DNA of 19,322 bases from F23-B02 sp045599385. Lineage in GTDB: Bacteria > Bacillota > Clostridia > Oscillospirales > Oscillospiraceae. The position numbers were made by a program, and so were the translations under genes. Of the stretch, positions 1 to 8,180 are shown in pieces (the stretch's first letter is position 1; each line of letters begins with the position of its first letter). The stretch is taken from the NCBI GenBank assembly GCA_045599385.1, contig JAZRVW010000083.1, positions 1 through 19,322 of the forward strand, read 5' to 3'. The notes beneath the pieces are model-generated. The model saw nothing but the letters and a program-made list of their open reading frames with translations. It searched no databases and was not told the origin of the DNA.

Positions 1-429
1 CCCTACGGCAGACCCGACATGGCGTATTTCAGCTTTACCAATAAGCTGGTGAAGGGCGAGCCCATAACCATTTTCAATAACGGCGACATGAAGCGCGATT
101 TCACCTACATTGACGATATCGTGCAGGGCATTTTCAATATGCTTGACCGCGCACCCGAGGGTGAAGACCCTGCCACTGTTTATAACATCGGCAACAACAA
201 GCCCGAGGACCTGCTGCACTTTGTGGAAACGCTGGAAAGCTGCCTCATGGCAGAGGGCATAATCGACAAGCCTGCGGAGAAAATTTTTGCTCCCATGCAG
301 CCGGGTGACGTTTATCAGACCTATGCCGATGTAAGACCGCTGGTGGAAAACTTCGGCTTCCGTCCCGACACTCCCATTGAGGTGGGCCTTGCGAAGTTCG
401 CCAAGTGGTATAAAGAATTTTATATGTGA
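1..429 (+). CDS. UDP-glucuronate 4-epimerase, C-terminal part (5' end outside window)
   Basis: The reading frame is open from base 1, so the gene starts upstream; 142 residues of the C-terminal half are visible. It belongs to the extended short-chain dehydrogenase family of NAD-dependent sugar-nucleotide epimerases. Recognisable blocks are PYGRPDM at the window edge, RDFTYIDDIV, YNIGN, and the C-terminal QPGDV..TYAD followed by FGF.P and FAKWYKEFY. This set is typical of enzymes that interconvert UDP-glucuronate and UDP-galacturonate in the cytoplasm. The NAD-binding Rossmann glycine motif and the YxxxK catalytic pair would lie upstream and cannot be checked. The next gene begins 11 bases after the stop. 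GC is about 55% in the first 60 bases, higher than in the next gene. The enzyme would supply uronic acid precursors to the glycosyltransferases. A related epimerase specificity (UDP-Glc/Gal) is possible but fits the C-terminal motifs less well. Confidence 0.88.
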   Translation, partial: PYGRPDMAYFSFTNKLVKGEPITIFNNGDMKRDFTYIDDIVQGIFNMLDRAPEGEDPATVYNIGNNKPEDLLHFVETLESCLMAEGIIDKPAEKIFAPMQPGDVYQTYADVRPLVENFGFRPDTPIEVGLAKFAKWYKEFYM

Positions 430-430
430 G

Positions 431-435
431 TGAGG
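431..435 (+). promoter_or_regulatory. Ribosome binding site that decides the ATP-grasp start
   Basis: TGAGG ends five bases before the ATG at 441. A GTG in the same frame at 426 overlaps the epimerase stop but has no purine-rich site at a usable distance, so 441 is the better start. Confidence 0.5.
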
Positions 436-440
436 CAGCC

Positions 441-1364
441 ATGATTAATTATAAGAAGATAATTAAAAGCAGAAGAGTTCGCCTTGCCATAATGCGGTTT
501 CTTAATTTCATTCCTGATAAATGGATGATCAGGCTTCAGTACAGAATAAAAACGGGAAGAAAACTGAATCTGAAAAATCCGAAACGTTTTACTGAAAAGC
601 TTCAGTGGTACAAGCTGTTTTACAGAAATCCTCTGATGCCTAAATGTGTGGATAAAGGCGATGCCAGAGACTATGTCAAGGATTGCGGACTGGAACATAT
701 TCTAAATGAATGCTACGGCGTTTTTGACAGAGTTGAGGACATAGATTTTGATGCTCTTCCTGATAAATTCGTTGTGAAGAACACACTCGGCGGCGGCGGA
801 AATTCAGTTGTCATCGTTAAGGATAAGTCTGCCCTTGATATCCCCGCGCTTAAGGAACGCATGAACAGATGGGTGGAGAAAAATGCCCATGTAAAAAATG
901 CGGGCAGAGAGTGGCCGTATAATTCGGGCAGAGCGCACGGCAGAATTATTATTGAGAAATACATCGAGTCAGATGAGTCGGAAGGCGGACTTATAGACTA
1001 TAAATTCCTTTGCTTTTGCGGAAAAGCAGAATATATGTATGCAGTAGCAGATAGAAAAATAGGTACCGAAGCGGGATTTGGCTTTTTTGACGCAGAATAT
1101 AATCTCCTCTCATATACGCGAAATGACGAACGTCCGTTAGAAAGACAGCTTCCTAAGCCGGAGAATTTTGAAGAACTAAAGCTCATTGCGGAAAAACTGT
1201 CTGAAGCCTTTCCCCATGCAAGAGTTGATATGTATGACCAAAATGGGACAATACTTTTCGGCGAGATAACTTTCTTTGACGGAAGCGGATACATGAAGTT
1301 CCGGCCTGAAGAATTTGACTTTATACTTGGAGAAAAGTTTGTTCTTCCCGAAAGAAACAACTGA
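441..1364 (+). CDS. TupA-like ATP-grasp protein (amino acid ligase for polysaccharide)
   Basis: The protein has 307 residues from the ATG at 441 and resembles the TupA-like ATP-grasp family. The family is named after Bacillus TupA, implicated in making the polyglutamate-teichuronic acid of the cell wall. Family signs are the N-terminal NPKRFTEKLQWYK block, a nucleotide-contacting strand and glycine loop (FVVKN.LGGGG, residues about 110-120), and the metal-binding end R.DMYD (261-266) followed by GEITFFDGSGY (E275). No signal peptide or membrane helix is visible, so it is cytoplasmic. It follows a UDP-uronate epimerase by 11 bases. A reasonable inference is ATP-dependent formation of an amide between a uronic acid carboxylate and an amino acid. 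Many annotations call such proteins 'glycosyltransferase', which the fold does not support. The 5' half is AT-rich (33-40% GC in sampled lines), unlike the epimerase. Fold is fairly certain; substrate is unknown. Confidence 0.85.
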   Translation: MINYKKIIKSRRVRLAIMRFLNFIPDKWMIRLQYRIKTGRKLNLKNPKRFTEKLQWYKLFYRNPLMPKCVDKGDARDYVKDCGLEHILNECYGVFDRVEDIDFDALPDKFVVKNTLGGGGNSVVIVKDKSALDIPALKERMNRWVEKNAHVKNAGREWPYNSGRAHGRIIIEKYIESDESEGGLIDYKFLCFCGKAEYMYAVADRKIGTEAGFGFFDAEYNLLSYTRNDERPLERQLPKPENFEELKLIAEKLSEAFPHARVDMYDQNGTILFGEITFFDGSGYMKFRPEEFDFILGEKFVLPERNN

Positions 1365-1369
1365 TAATT

Positions 1370-2365
1370 ATGAGTAATAAGTTTTCCGTAATAATCCCGA
1401 TTTACAAAGCGCAGGACACGCTGAAACGCTGCGTGGACAGCCTGCTTATACAGAATTACGCCGACGCGGAGATAATCCTTGTCAATGACGGCTCTCCCGA
1501 TGACTGCGGCAAAATCTGCGAAGAATATGCCGCAAGGTTTCCGCAGGTCAAGTACATAGCCAAGGAAAACGGAGGAGTATCCTCCGCGAGAAACGCGGGG
1601 CTCGATGCCGCAAACGGCACATACATAATGTTTGTTGACAGCGACGACTATGTTGCCGATGACTATTTTGCGGAAATCGACAAGGCTCTTGCGGAATATG
1701 ACTGGGACTATATTATGTTTCCGACATACTACACCGACGGAAAAACCGTGACGGCGAGCCACAGTACACCGTTTTCCGTGAAGGGAAGAGAGAATACTGC
1801 ACGAATAATTGCGGATATCATGGCAGGCGGAACGATAAACGGCCCCGTAACAAAGGTGTATAAGCGTTGCATTGTTCAGGCTATCTCACTTCGCTTCAAT
1901 GAAAAGCTTTCCATTGCGGAGGACTGGTCGTTCAACGTTAAATATGCCATCAACATTGAAAGCATCTGTCGCATCGGCAAACCGCTGTACTATGTCAGCA
2001 CAGAGAATGAAAATTCTCTCTCACGAAAGATTATTGCGGATTATTACGAACAGCACGAGGCATCTGTAACAGACGTGCGTGCTGCGCTGGACAGCTGCCC
2101 GCTCGGCAGTGAAGAAAAAAAGCCGATTATTCGGAGAATCAATTTCGGAGAATTCAGAGCAATTTACACCAGAGCAAAATTTCTGCACCGACAGAAATTG
2201 AGCTTTTTAAAGCGGCTGAAAACGATACGCGCCATGTGCAAAGCCGTTAACGCTCACAAATATGAGATACCGAAAACCCGTAAATGCCGGCTTATAAGTC
2301 TGCCGGTGAAGCTGAATTTCGCGCTGGCAATAGATATTATCACTTGGGTGCTTGTCCATAGATAA
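1370..2365 (+). CDS. Family 2 glycosyltransferase
   Basis: A 331-residue GT-A fold inverting glycosyltransferase. The N-terminal SVIIPIYKAQ, the nucleotide-binding NDGS (39-42), the ENGGVSSARNAG block and the metal-binding DSDD (90-93) are all present. ED at 184-185 fits the general base position. It would transfer one sugar from a nucleotide donor to a lipid-linked acceptor at the inner face of the membrane. The last 25 residues are basic and hydrophobic and could help membrane association. The start lies five bases after the ATP-grasp stop and has only a weak purine stretch before it, so translation is probably coupled. The donor and acceptor cannot be told from sequence. Confidence 0.9.
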   Translation: MSNKFSVIIPIYKAQDTLKRCVDSLLIQNYADAEIILVNDGSPDDCGKICEEYAARFPQVKYIAKENGGVSSARNAGLDAANGTYIMFVDSDDYVADDYFAEIDKALAEYDWDYIMFPTYYTDGKTVTASHSTPFSVKGRENTARIIADIMAGGTINGPVTKVYKRCIVQAISLRFNEKLSIAEDWSFNVKYAINIESICRIGKPLYYVSTENENSLSRKIIADYYEQHEASVTDVRAALDSCPLGSEEKKPIIRRINFGEFRAIYTRAKFLHRQKLSFLKRLKTIRAMCKAVNAHKYEIPKTRKCRLISLPVKLNFALAIDIITWVLVHR

Positions 2366-2374
2366 GGAAAGAGT

Positions 2375-3472
2375 ATGAAATACATTCTGCATATAATTGC
2401 AAATCTGTGCATCGGCGGAGCCGAAAAGGTCGCCCGGGACATCGGACTGTATGCGCCCGAGGAATATGAAAATCACTACGTGGTTTTCGGCGATGAGGTA
2501 GGGGAATATGAGCAGCAGCTCATTGAAAACGGCTGCAAGGTGTTTCACATGAAGCCTCCCTCTGCAAGCTATTCTGATTTTACGGCGAACCTTAAAAAGC
2601 TCATGAGTGAGCATGAATACGAAGCCGTGCACGCCCACACCATGTTCAACATCGGCTGGGTGATGCTTGCGGCAAAGCAGATGGATGTTCCCGTGCGAGT
2701 AGCCCATGCACATTCCGCACTGAAAAACGGCGGAAGTCTGAAAAAAAGCGTGTACGAAGCCGCCATGCGCAAGCTTATTCTGTCCTGCGCCACGGACTTG
2801 GTTTCCTGCGGCGTTGATGCGGGAAACCGCCTTTTCGGAGAGAAAGCTTTTTCGGAAAAAGGCCAGCTTATACTCAACGGAATAGACACCGCACAGTTTG
2901 CTTTTGACTTTGAAAAAAGGGAAGAAATCCGCAAAAAACTCGGTGCTCAGGACAAATTCATTGTCGGCCACGCGGGACATCTTGCGGGCGTAAAAAATCA
3001 GAGCTTTCTCATTGAGCTTATGCCCGAGCTGCTCAAAAGAAAAGACAACGCCGTTCTGCTGCTTCTCGGTGACGGCCCCGACAGAAAAATGCTGGAGGAC
3101 AAAATCTCCGGGCTTGGACTAAACGATAAAGTAATCATGACAGGCAACGTGCCGAATGTTTACGATTACCTCTGCGCCATGGACGTGTTCGCTTTCCCGT
3201 CGCTGTATGAGGGAATGCCCCTGAGCATAGTCGAGGTGCAGGCAAACGGACTGCCCTGTGTGATATCCGACCGAGTTCCGAAGGACGTGTTTTTTACGGA
3301 TCTGCTCACGGCATTGCCGATAGACAACGCAGAGCCGTGGATCGACGCGATCTGCCTCGCACAGCGGAATGATCCCGAAAAATATGCCGCCATATTAAAG
3401 GAAAGCGGTTTTGATATAAGCACGGTTGTAAGAAAGTTTTACGATATTTACGAAAGAAACAAAAATGATTAA
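2375..3472 (+). CDS. Family 4 glycosyltransferase (GT-B fold)
   Basis: A 365-residue retaining glycosyltransferase of the two-Rossmann (GT-B) type, similar in layout to EpsF/CapM-like enzymes. The N-terminal IGGAEKVA loop and VHAHT block form the acceptor half. GHLAGVKNQ, LLLGDGPDR and the E-x7-E motif EGMPLSIVE (E279, E287) form the nucleotide-sugar-binding half. It should add an internal sugar of the repeat unit in the cytoplasm. AAGGAAA at 2364-2370 is a good ribosome site and overlaps the previous stop. The 3' end overlaps the next gene by 8 bases. Sugar specificity is unknown. Confidence 0.9.
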   Translation: MKYILHIIANLCIGGAEKVARDIGLYAPEEYENHYVVFGDEVGEYEQQLIENGCKVFHMKPPSASYSDFTANLKKLMSEHEYEAVHAHTMFNIGWVMLAAKQMDVPVRVAHAHSALKNGGSLKKSVYEAAMRKLILSCATDLVSCGVDAGNRLFGEKAFSEKGQLILNGIDTAQFAFDFEKREEIRKKLGAQDKFIVGHAGHLAGVKNQSFLIELMPELLKRKDNAVLLLLGDGPDRKMLEDKISGLGLNDKVIMTGNVPNVYDYLCAMDVFAFPSLYEGMPLSIVEVQANGLPCVISDRVPKDVFFTDLLTALPIDNAEPWIDAICLAQRNDPEKYAAILKESGFDISTVVRKFYDIYERNKND

Positions 3473-4574
3473 AATTCTGTTTTTCATAGAAACGCTGGAG
3501 GGCGGAGGCGCCGAAAAGGTGCTGCGCAACCTTGTGAATAATATGGATCAGACGAAGTTTGACATTACCGTGCAGACCGTCTGGCCCTGCGATTTTGAGA
3601 AGTATCTTGTCGAGGGCATTAAGTATAAATCCATGTATTCCCTGCGCAATTCCGTAAACCTGAAACGCTATCGTTTTGAGGCGGAAACGGGTCTTGCGTA
3701 CAAGCTGCACATAAAGGACGATTACGATATTGAGTGCGCTTATCTTGAAGCGGGCAGCACAAAAGTGATGGCGGCATCTACCAATAAAAAGGCGAAGAAG
3801 CTGGCCTGGGTACATTGCGATTTGAAGAAGGCATCGGGCAATCCCGAGGCATTTGCGGAAAAGACAAAGCCTTATTACGCAAAGTTCGATAAGGTGGTCT
3901 GCGTGTCGCAGAACGTCAGGGACAGCTTTGCCGAGCTTTTCGGCGATACCGTACCCGCAGAAGTTGTATATAACACCATTGACGACGGGGAGATAAAAGT
4001 AAAGGCTGAAGAAGCATTGCCTGAAGATGTACATAAACGCAGATTTACCGTATTGTCGGTTGGACGACTGTCAGCACCGAAAAAGTATTTGCGTATGCTG
4101 AAGGCCCACAAGAGCTTGCTTGACGAGGGTTTTGAGCATGACTTGTGGATTCTTGGGGAAGGCCCGGAACGAGCAGAGCTTGAAAAGTATATTGCGGATA
4201 ACGAGCTTGAGGCTTCCGCAAAGCTGCTGGGCTTCTATGACAATCCGTATTGCTTCATGAGAAAAGCAGACCTGCTGGCTTGCTCGTCGGATTATGAGGG
4301 CTTCAGCACATTTATTACCGAAGGTGTCATTTTGGGCAAGCCGACCGTAACAACCGATTGCGGCGGAATGCGGGAAATCCTCGGTGACTCCGAATACGGT
4401 CTGATAACCGAATTGAGCGATGCCGGACTTTGCGTGGGGCTGAAGCAAATGCTCACCAATGCACCGACGAGAGAAAAATATGCGGAAAAAGCCAGAGAAC
4501 GAGGCAATGACTTTTCCGCAAAAAAGCTTGCGGAAGAAACTGAAAAATATTTTGAGGGATTGGTAAACGCATGA
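3465..4574 (+). CDS. Family 4 glycosyltransferase (GT-B fold)
   Basis: A 369-residue GT4 enzyme, related in architecture to the one before it but clearly divergent. It shows the N-terminal GGGAEKVLRNLV loop, VSVGRLSAPKKY at the start of the second domain, LWILGEGPER, and the E-x7-E motif EGFSTFITE (E278, E286) that contacts the donor nucleotide sugar. The conserved TDCGG block follows. Its start lies inside the preceding gene (8-base overlap) and its TGA overlaps the next ATG in an ATGA, so all three are translationally coupled. It should transfer one sugar of the repeat unit in the cytoplasm. Confidence 0.9.
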   Translation: MIKILFFIETLEGGGAEKVLRNLVNNMDQTKFDITVQTVWPCDFEKYLVEGIKYKSMYSLRNSVNLKRYRFEAETGLAYKLHIKDDYDIECAYLEAGSTKVMAASTNKKAKKLAWVHCDLKKASGNPEAFAEKTKPYYAKFDKVVCVSQNVRDSFAELFGDTVPAEVVYNTIDDGEIKVKAEEALPEDVHKRRFTVLSVGRLSAPKKYLRMLKAHKSLLDEGFEHDLWILGEGPERAELEKYIADNELEASAKLLGFYDNPYCFMRKADLLACSSDYEGFSTFITEGVILGKPTVTTDCGGMREILGDSEYGLITELSDAGLCVGLKQMLTNAPTREKYAEKARERGNDFSAKKLAEETEKYFEGLVNA

Positions 4575-5113
4575 GTACCGCTAAAATAAAAAAAGCGATA
4601 GGCAAGATACTTTACTATACTATCGGAATATATCTTCCGATGGCTTCGAGAAAAGCAACAAGATTCAGCTGGCGATTCAGACAATTCTGCGCAAAGCTGA
4701 TTCTCGGAGACCGCTGCGGTGCCTGGGTGAACATTGAAAAGGGCACCAGATTTGGCGACGGATTGACCATCGGCAACGGTTCGGGCCTCGGCGCATACAG
4801 TAATGTGCCGTCAGACGTTGTGATCGGCGAGAATGTTATGACAGGTCAGGAGCTTTTGATATTTACCTCAAACCACCGCACGGACAGGCTGGATATTCCT
4901 ATGGGTTCACAGGGAATGACTAAAAGCAGAACTGTTGTAATAGGAAACGATGTATGGATCGGAGCAAGGGTAACAATATTGCCCGGTGTTCATATTGGCA
5001 ACGGCTGCGTTATCGGAGCCGGCGCCGTTGTGACAAAGGATGTACCGGATTATGAAATATGGGGCGGAAATCCGGCACATTTCCTGAAGTCAAGATTGCA
5101 TGAAAACAGTTAA
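4571..5113 (+). CDS. Hexapeptide-repeat acetyltransferase (maltose O-acetyltransferase-like)
   Basis: A 180-residue left-handed beta-helix acyltransferase. Hexapeptide repeats run from about residue 55 (FGDGLTIGNGSGLG) to the end (IGNDVWIGARVTILPG, IGNGCVIGAGAVVTKDV). TSNHRTD carries the likely catalytic histidine, H102, and the C-terminal GGNPAHFLKSR is typical of the family. A 45-residue basic and hydrophobic N-terminal extension, seen in many capsule acetyltransferases, precedes the helix. It would use acetyl-CoA to O-acetylate a sugar of the repeat unit in the cytoplasm. It starts in a 4-base ATGA overlap with the GT4 gene. Confidence 0.88.
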   Translation: MSTAKIKKAIGKILYYTIGIYLPMASRKATRFSWRFRQFCAKLILGDRCGAWVNIEKGTRFGDGLTIGNGSGLGAYSNVPSDVVIGENVMTGQELLIFTSNHRTDRLDIPMGSQGMTKSRTVVIGNDVWIGARVTILPGVHIGNGCVIGAGAVVTKDVPDYEIWGGNPAHFLKSRLHENS

Positions 5114-5131
5114 CAGATCGGGAGTATATTA

Positions 5132-6229
5132 ATGACAGCATTCACTTGGATGGTAATCCTTGTCGTTCTCGCGGCATTTTTGCTGCAGGGTAATGTGAAA
5201 GGAAATAAAAAGTTTATATTTGTCGCATTCCTGATACTGTTCTGCGTGATGGGGCTTCGTGATGTAAATACCGTCGGCAACGATTCGTCCGGCACTACCG
5301 GCTCCTACCCTGTTTCATATAGAAACATCGGACAAACTGAATGGAGCGAGTTGTCAGGCAGAGGTGAGAATAACTATAACGTCGGATTCTCATATCTTAT
5401 GAAAGCGGTATACGAGCTTACCGACGGCGATTATCAGGCGTTTATCACTATAATATCGCTGTTTATCATGTTCTCGTATATGCGGTTTATCAGGAAGTAC
5501 TCTACGTCACCGATTCAGAGCGTCTTGTATTTTTTGGGATTAATATACTTTACCTTCATGTTTGACGCGCTGAAGCAGGCAATGGCCATGTCGGTGCTGC
5601 TGTTTGCGTTTGACGCGATAATAGATAAAAAACCGATCAAATTCATTTTGCTCGTACTGCTGGCAGCAGCATTCCACTTCCCCGCATTGATATTCCTGCC
5701 TGCATACTGGATAGGAAGAATGAAAATCGGCAGCAGCTATCTGATCCTGCTTGCGGTGTTGCTGGCTCTGACGTTCGTTTTACGTGACCAGCTGCTGAAC
5801 CTGATGCTTGGCGCATACGGCGGCAGTGATATAGAAGGCAGCATGGAGGGCATACGCTTCCTGCGCAACAAGTCGCTTGTTATGATATTCATCGTTATTG
5901 CGGCAATCGTCCTGCGGCCTCCCACGGAAGGCGACACGGTATATAATGCATGCCTGATATTTGCGGGTGTTTCCATCGTGTTCCAGACCTTCTGCGGCTA
6001 TAATAATATTTTTGAGCGTCTGGCAGACTATTATTTCCATACGGCCATAGTGATGATACCCCTTGTGTTTGAAAAGTGTGAGCTGAAAAAGCACCTGCTG
6101 GACATAAATACAGAGCTGGCGGTAAAAAAATTTGCCCCGCTGGTGTTCTGCGGATTTGCCGTGTGGAGATTTCTCTCGTATGTAAACAATTCTGCCGCAT
6201 TTGCGAATATCGGATTTATCTGGCAGTGA
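5132..6229 (+). CDS. EpsG family membrane protein, probable Wzy-like polysaccharide polymerase
   Basis: A 365-residue protein with roughly nine or ten hydrophobic segments. The order of elements matches EpsG-type polymerases: an N-terminal helix, then LRDVNTVGNDS..Y just after the second helix, a short polar loop with YNVGFSYLM, then LKQAMAMSVLLFAFDAI and a helix containing AAAFHFPAL. The HF-A motif and the preceding R/K-Q-A-A/M-S pattern are hallmarks of this family, in which the R..V...D region replaces the usual R.....G.D. It would join repeat units outside the membrane. GGGAG-type site GGGAG at 5120-5124 is well spaced from the ATG. GC is 50-55% in sampled lines. The polymerase role is family knowledge plus context, not proven here. 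Confidence 0.78.
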   Translation: MTAFTWMVILVVLAAFLLQGNVKGNKKFIFVAFLILFCVMGLRDVNTVGNDSSGTTGSYPVSYRNIGQTEWSELSGRGENNYNVGFSYLMKAVYELTDGDYQAFITIISLFIMFSYMRFIRKYSTSPIQSVLYFLGLIYFTFMFDALKQAMAMSVLLFAFDAIIDKKPIKFILLVLLAAAFHFPALIFLPAYWIGRMKIGSSYLILLAVLLALTFVLRDQLLNLMLGAYGGSDIEGSMEGIRFLRNKSLVMIFIVIAAIVLRPPTEGDTVYNACLIFAGVSIVFQTFCGYNNIFERLADYYFHTAIVMIPLVFEKCELKKHLLDINTELAVKKFAPLVFCGFAVWRFLSYVNNSAAFANIGFIWQ

Positions 6230-6247
6230 CGTGGAGATGTGTGTTTT

Positions 6248-7276
6248 ATGATAAAAATCAGCGTAATTATACCGGCATATAATTGTGCAAATACAGTCGG
6301 GAAGACAGTTGACAGCCTGCTTTCGTCGGGCATGACGGATTTTGAGATAATAATCGTCGATGATGGCTCAAAGGACGGAACGTGGAGGGTGTGCGAAGAG
6401 CTTTCCCGAGAATATGAGCGAGTAAGATGTGTTCATCAGGAAAACGGCGGAGTTTCCGCCGCACGCAACCGAGGAATTGAAGAAGCAGAGGGCGAGTATA
6501 TCTGGTTCTTCGATGCCGACGACAGCGTTGACGAAAATGCACTTTGCGGAATAGCTGATATTATCAGCGAAAAATCGCCTGATATGCTGATTTTCGGAAT
6601 CAGCTTTGACTACTATTTTAGCGGTAAGATGTACCGAAGAGACGAGCTGTATTACGACGATGAGGGAGTTTTAACCGCAAAGAAGTGGAGCGAATTACTT
6701 TTGCCGCTGTTTGCAAGCAACTCCCTGTCGACTGTGTGCAATAAATTTATAAGAAGAGAAATAATCGTCGGTCACAAAATCCGTTTTAATGAAAAAATCT
6801 TTGAAATGGAAGACTTCCTGTTTGTAATTAACTGTTTAATGCATTGTGACGGGATATATATGCTGCCGAAGGCGATTTACAGATACAAGCAGACCGAAAC
6901 CGAGAAAAACACATATAACAGATTATGTCGCGTGGACAGCCTTACCGACTATATGAAGCCGTTTGAGGAGGCCCTGACGGAGCTTGAAGAAAACCTCGGA
7001 AAACGCGGTATAGCTCTTGCCGACAGGGAAAAAGTAGTCAATGAAATTTACCTGATGCTTTTCCGCGAACAGATATATTTTGCCGAACCCGAAAGAATAA
7101 AAAAAGCCGCCTCGGATATGCTGGGCGGCAGGTACGCGGAAGTGATGAAAAATACCCTTCCGGTTCTCTACGGTGAGCTTGCAGACGGCAAATTTGAGAA
7201 GGTACATTTAAGATATATGAAATCCCGCCTGCGCCACTATGCCGCTGTGAGATATAAATATTTACGGAGCTTATAA
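6248..7276 (+). CDS. Family 2 glycosyltransferase
   Basis: A 342-residue GT-A glycosyltransferase from the ATG at 6248. ISVIIPAYN, DDGS (38-41), ENGGVSAARNRG, the metal-binding DADD (89-92, a DAD variant of the DSD seen in the other copies) and the general-base pair ED (188-189) are all present. An in-frame GTG at 6239 would add MCF, but it lies only two bases after the GGAG at 6233-6236, whereas the ATG is 11 bases away. The C-terminal third is charged and helical and probably decides the acceptor. Sugar specificity is unknown. Confidence 0.9.
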   Translation: MIKISVIIPAYNCANTVGKTVDSLLSSGMTDFEIIIVDDGSKDGTWRVCEELSREYERVRCVHQENGGVSAARNRGIEEAEGEYIWFFDADDSVDENALCGIADIISEKSPDMLIFGISFDYYFSGKMYRRDELYYDDEGVLTAKKWSELLLPLFASNSLSTVCNKFIRREIIVGHKIRFNEKIFEMEDFLFVINCLMHCDGIYMLPKAIYRYKQTETEKNTYNRLCRVDSLTDYMKPFEEALTELEENLGKRGIALADREKVVNEIYLMLFREQIYFAEPERIKKAASDMLGGRYAEVMKNTLPVLYGELADGKFEKVHLRYMKSRLRHYAAVRYKYLRSL

Positions 7277-7277
7277 A

Positions 7278-8165
7278 ATGGGAAGTTCTCTATACAGCAA
7301 GTTGTTTTTAACTTCATATTACTTCACTGTTGCAATCAGAAAGAAACAGCAGGAAGGTATAATAAAAAACCGCAGCTTTAAAGCGGAATATGTAATACCG
7401 GCAACACGAGCAAGCTGGTGTGCAGACCCGATGCTGATTGACTATGACGAAAAAACATATTTGTTTTATGAAGCTGTCGATGTTGACCACGGAAGAATAG
7501 AAGTTGTTGAGATAAACGAGAATTGTACAGTCAACGAACCGACGGTTTTGCTGGAAGATGAGTGTCACTATTCGTACCCGTTTGTGTTCAGCCACAACGG
7601 CGAATATTACATGATCCCCGAATCCTCGGCGGCAAATGAGGTGCGGCTTTACAAGGCGAAAGCTTTCCCGTATGAGTGGGAGCTGAGCCGGATCCTGCTG
7701 AATGCAAAAGCGGTGGATACGACTGTGTTTGAGCAGAACGGAAAAACGTATCTTCTGACGTTCATTACCGACGGCAAAACAGAGCGGGTAAGCCCTCAGG
7801 CGTATGAGATGAGCTTTGAAGGTGACGTCAGACTCAAAAAGCTCGGCTGGGATGAATTTGACACTCTCCGTGTTCGCGGAGCCGGCGGCGTTTTTGAGGA
7901 AAACGGTAAACAGTACAGACCCGCTCAGATAAGCACAGAAGTCAGATACGGCGACGGATTGACCTTTTATGAAGTCAATGCGGAAGACGGCGGTTATTCC
8001 GAAAAGCCCGCAGGTGAGCTGACGTCGGAAGACGTATCGGCAAAAGGCTGCTACATGGACGGGCTTCATACATACAGTGCTTCTGCCCGATTTGAAGCGA
8101 TAGATATACGCTGCAGAGAATTTGACTTATTCAAAGTACCTCGCAGAATCTTCAAAATCAGATAA
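7278..8165 (+). CDS. Five-bladed beta-propeller protein (GINT1 N-terminal domain-like)
   Basis: A 295-residue protein without signal peptide or convincing membrane helix. The chain carries a repeated blade pattern: CADPMLIDYDEKTYLFYE, YPFVFSHNGEYYMIPE, DTTVFEQNGKTYLLTF and GGVFEENGKQYRPAQ, each about 45-60 residues apart. This pattern and the VRLYKAKAFPYEW and RPAQ...YGDG blocks resemble the propeller domain found N-terminal in plant glucosamine inositolphosphorylceramide transferase 1 and in many bacterial polysaccharide-locus proteins. The fold is shared with GH43/GH32-type glycosidases. Whether it hydrolyses, transfers or only binds sugar is not known. It begins one base after the preceding stop, with GGAG at 7266-7269, and is followed by a GT2 gene. 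The first half is AT-rich (about 35% GC), the second less so. Confidence 0.72.
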   Translation: MGSSLYSKLFLTSYYFTVAIRKKQQEGIIKNRSFKAEYVIPATRASWCADPMLIDYDEKTYLFYEAVDVDHGRIEVVEINENCTVNEPTVLLEDECHYSYPFVFSHNGEYYMIPESSAANEVRLYKAKAFPYEWELSRILLNAKAVDTTVFEQNGKTYLLTFITDGKTERVSPQAYEMSFEGDVRLKKLGWDEFDTLRVRGAGGVFEENGKQYRPAQISTEVRYGDGLTFYEVNAEDGGYSEKPAGELTSEDVSAKGCYMDGLHTYSASARFEAIDIRCREFDLFKVPRRIFKIR

Positions 8166-8180
8166 TTTGGACGGTGTAAA

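Noticed and set aside
998..1762. 254-codon minus-strand open frame across the ATP-grasp and GT2 genes (similar ones at 2207-2980, 3306-4034 and 7314-8069)
   Set aside because: They run antisense through well-supported genes, show histidine/phenylalanine-rich sequence without domains, and break the one-direction layout.
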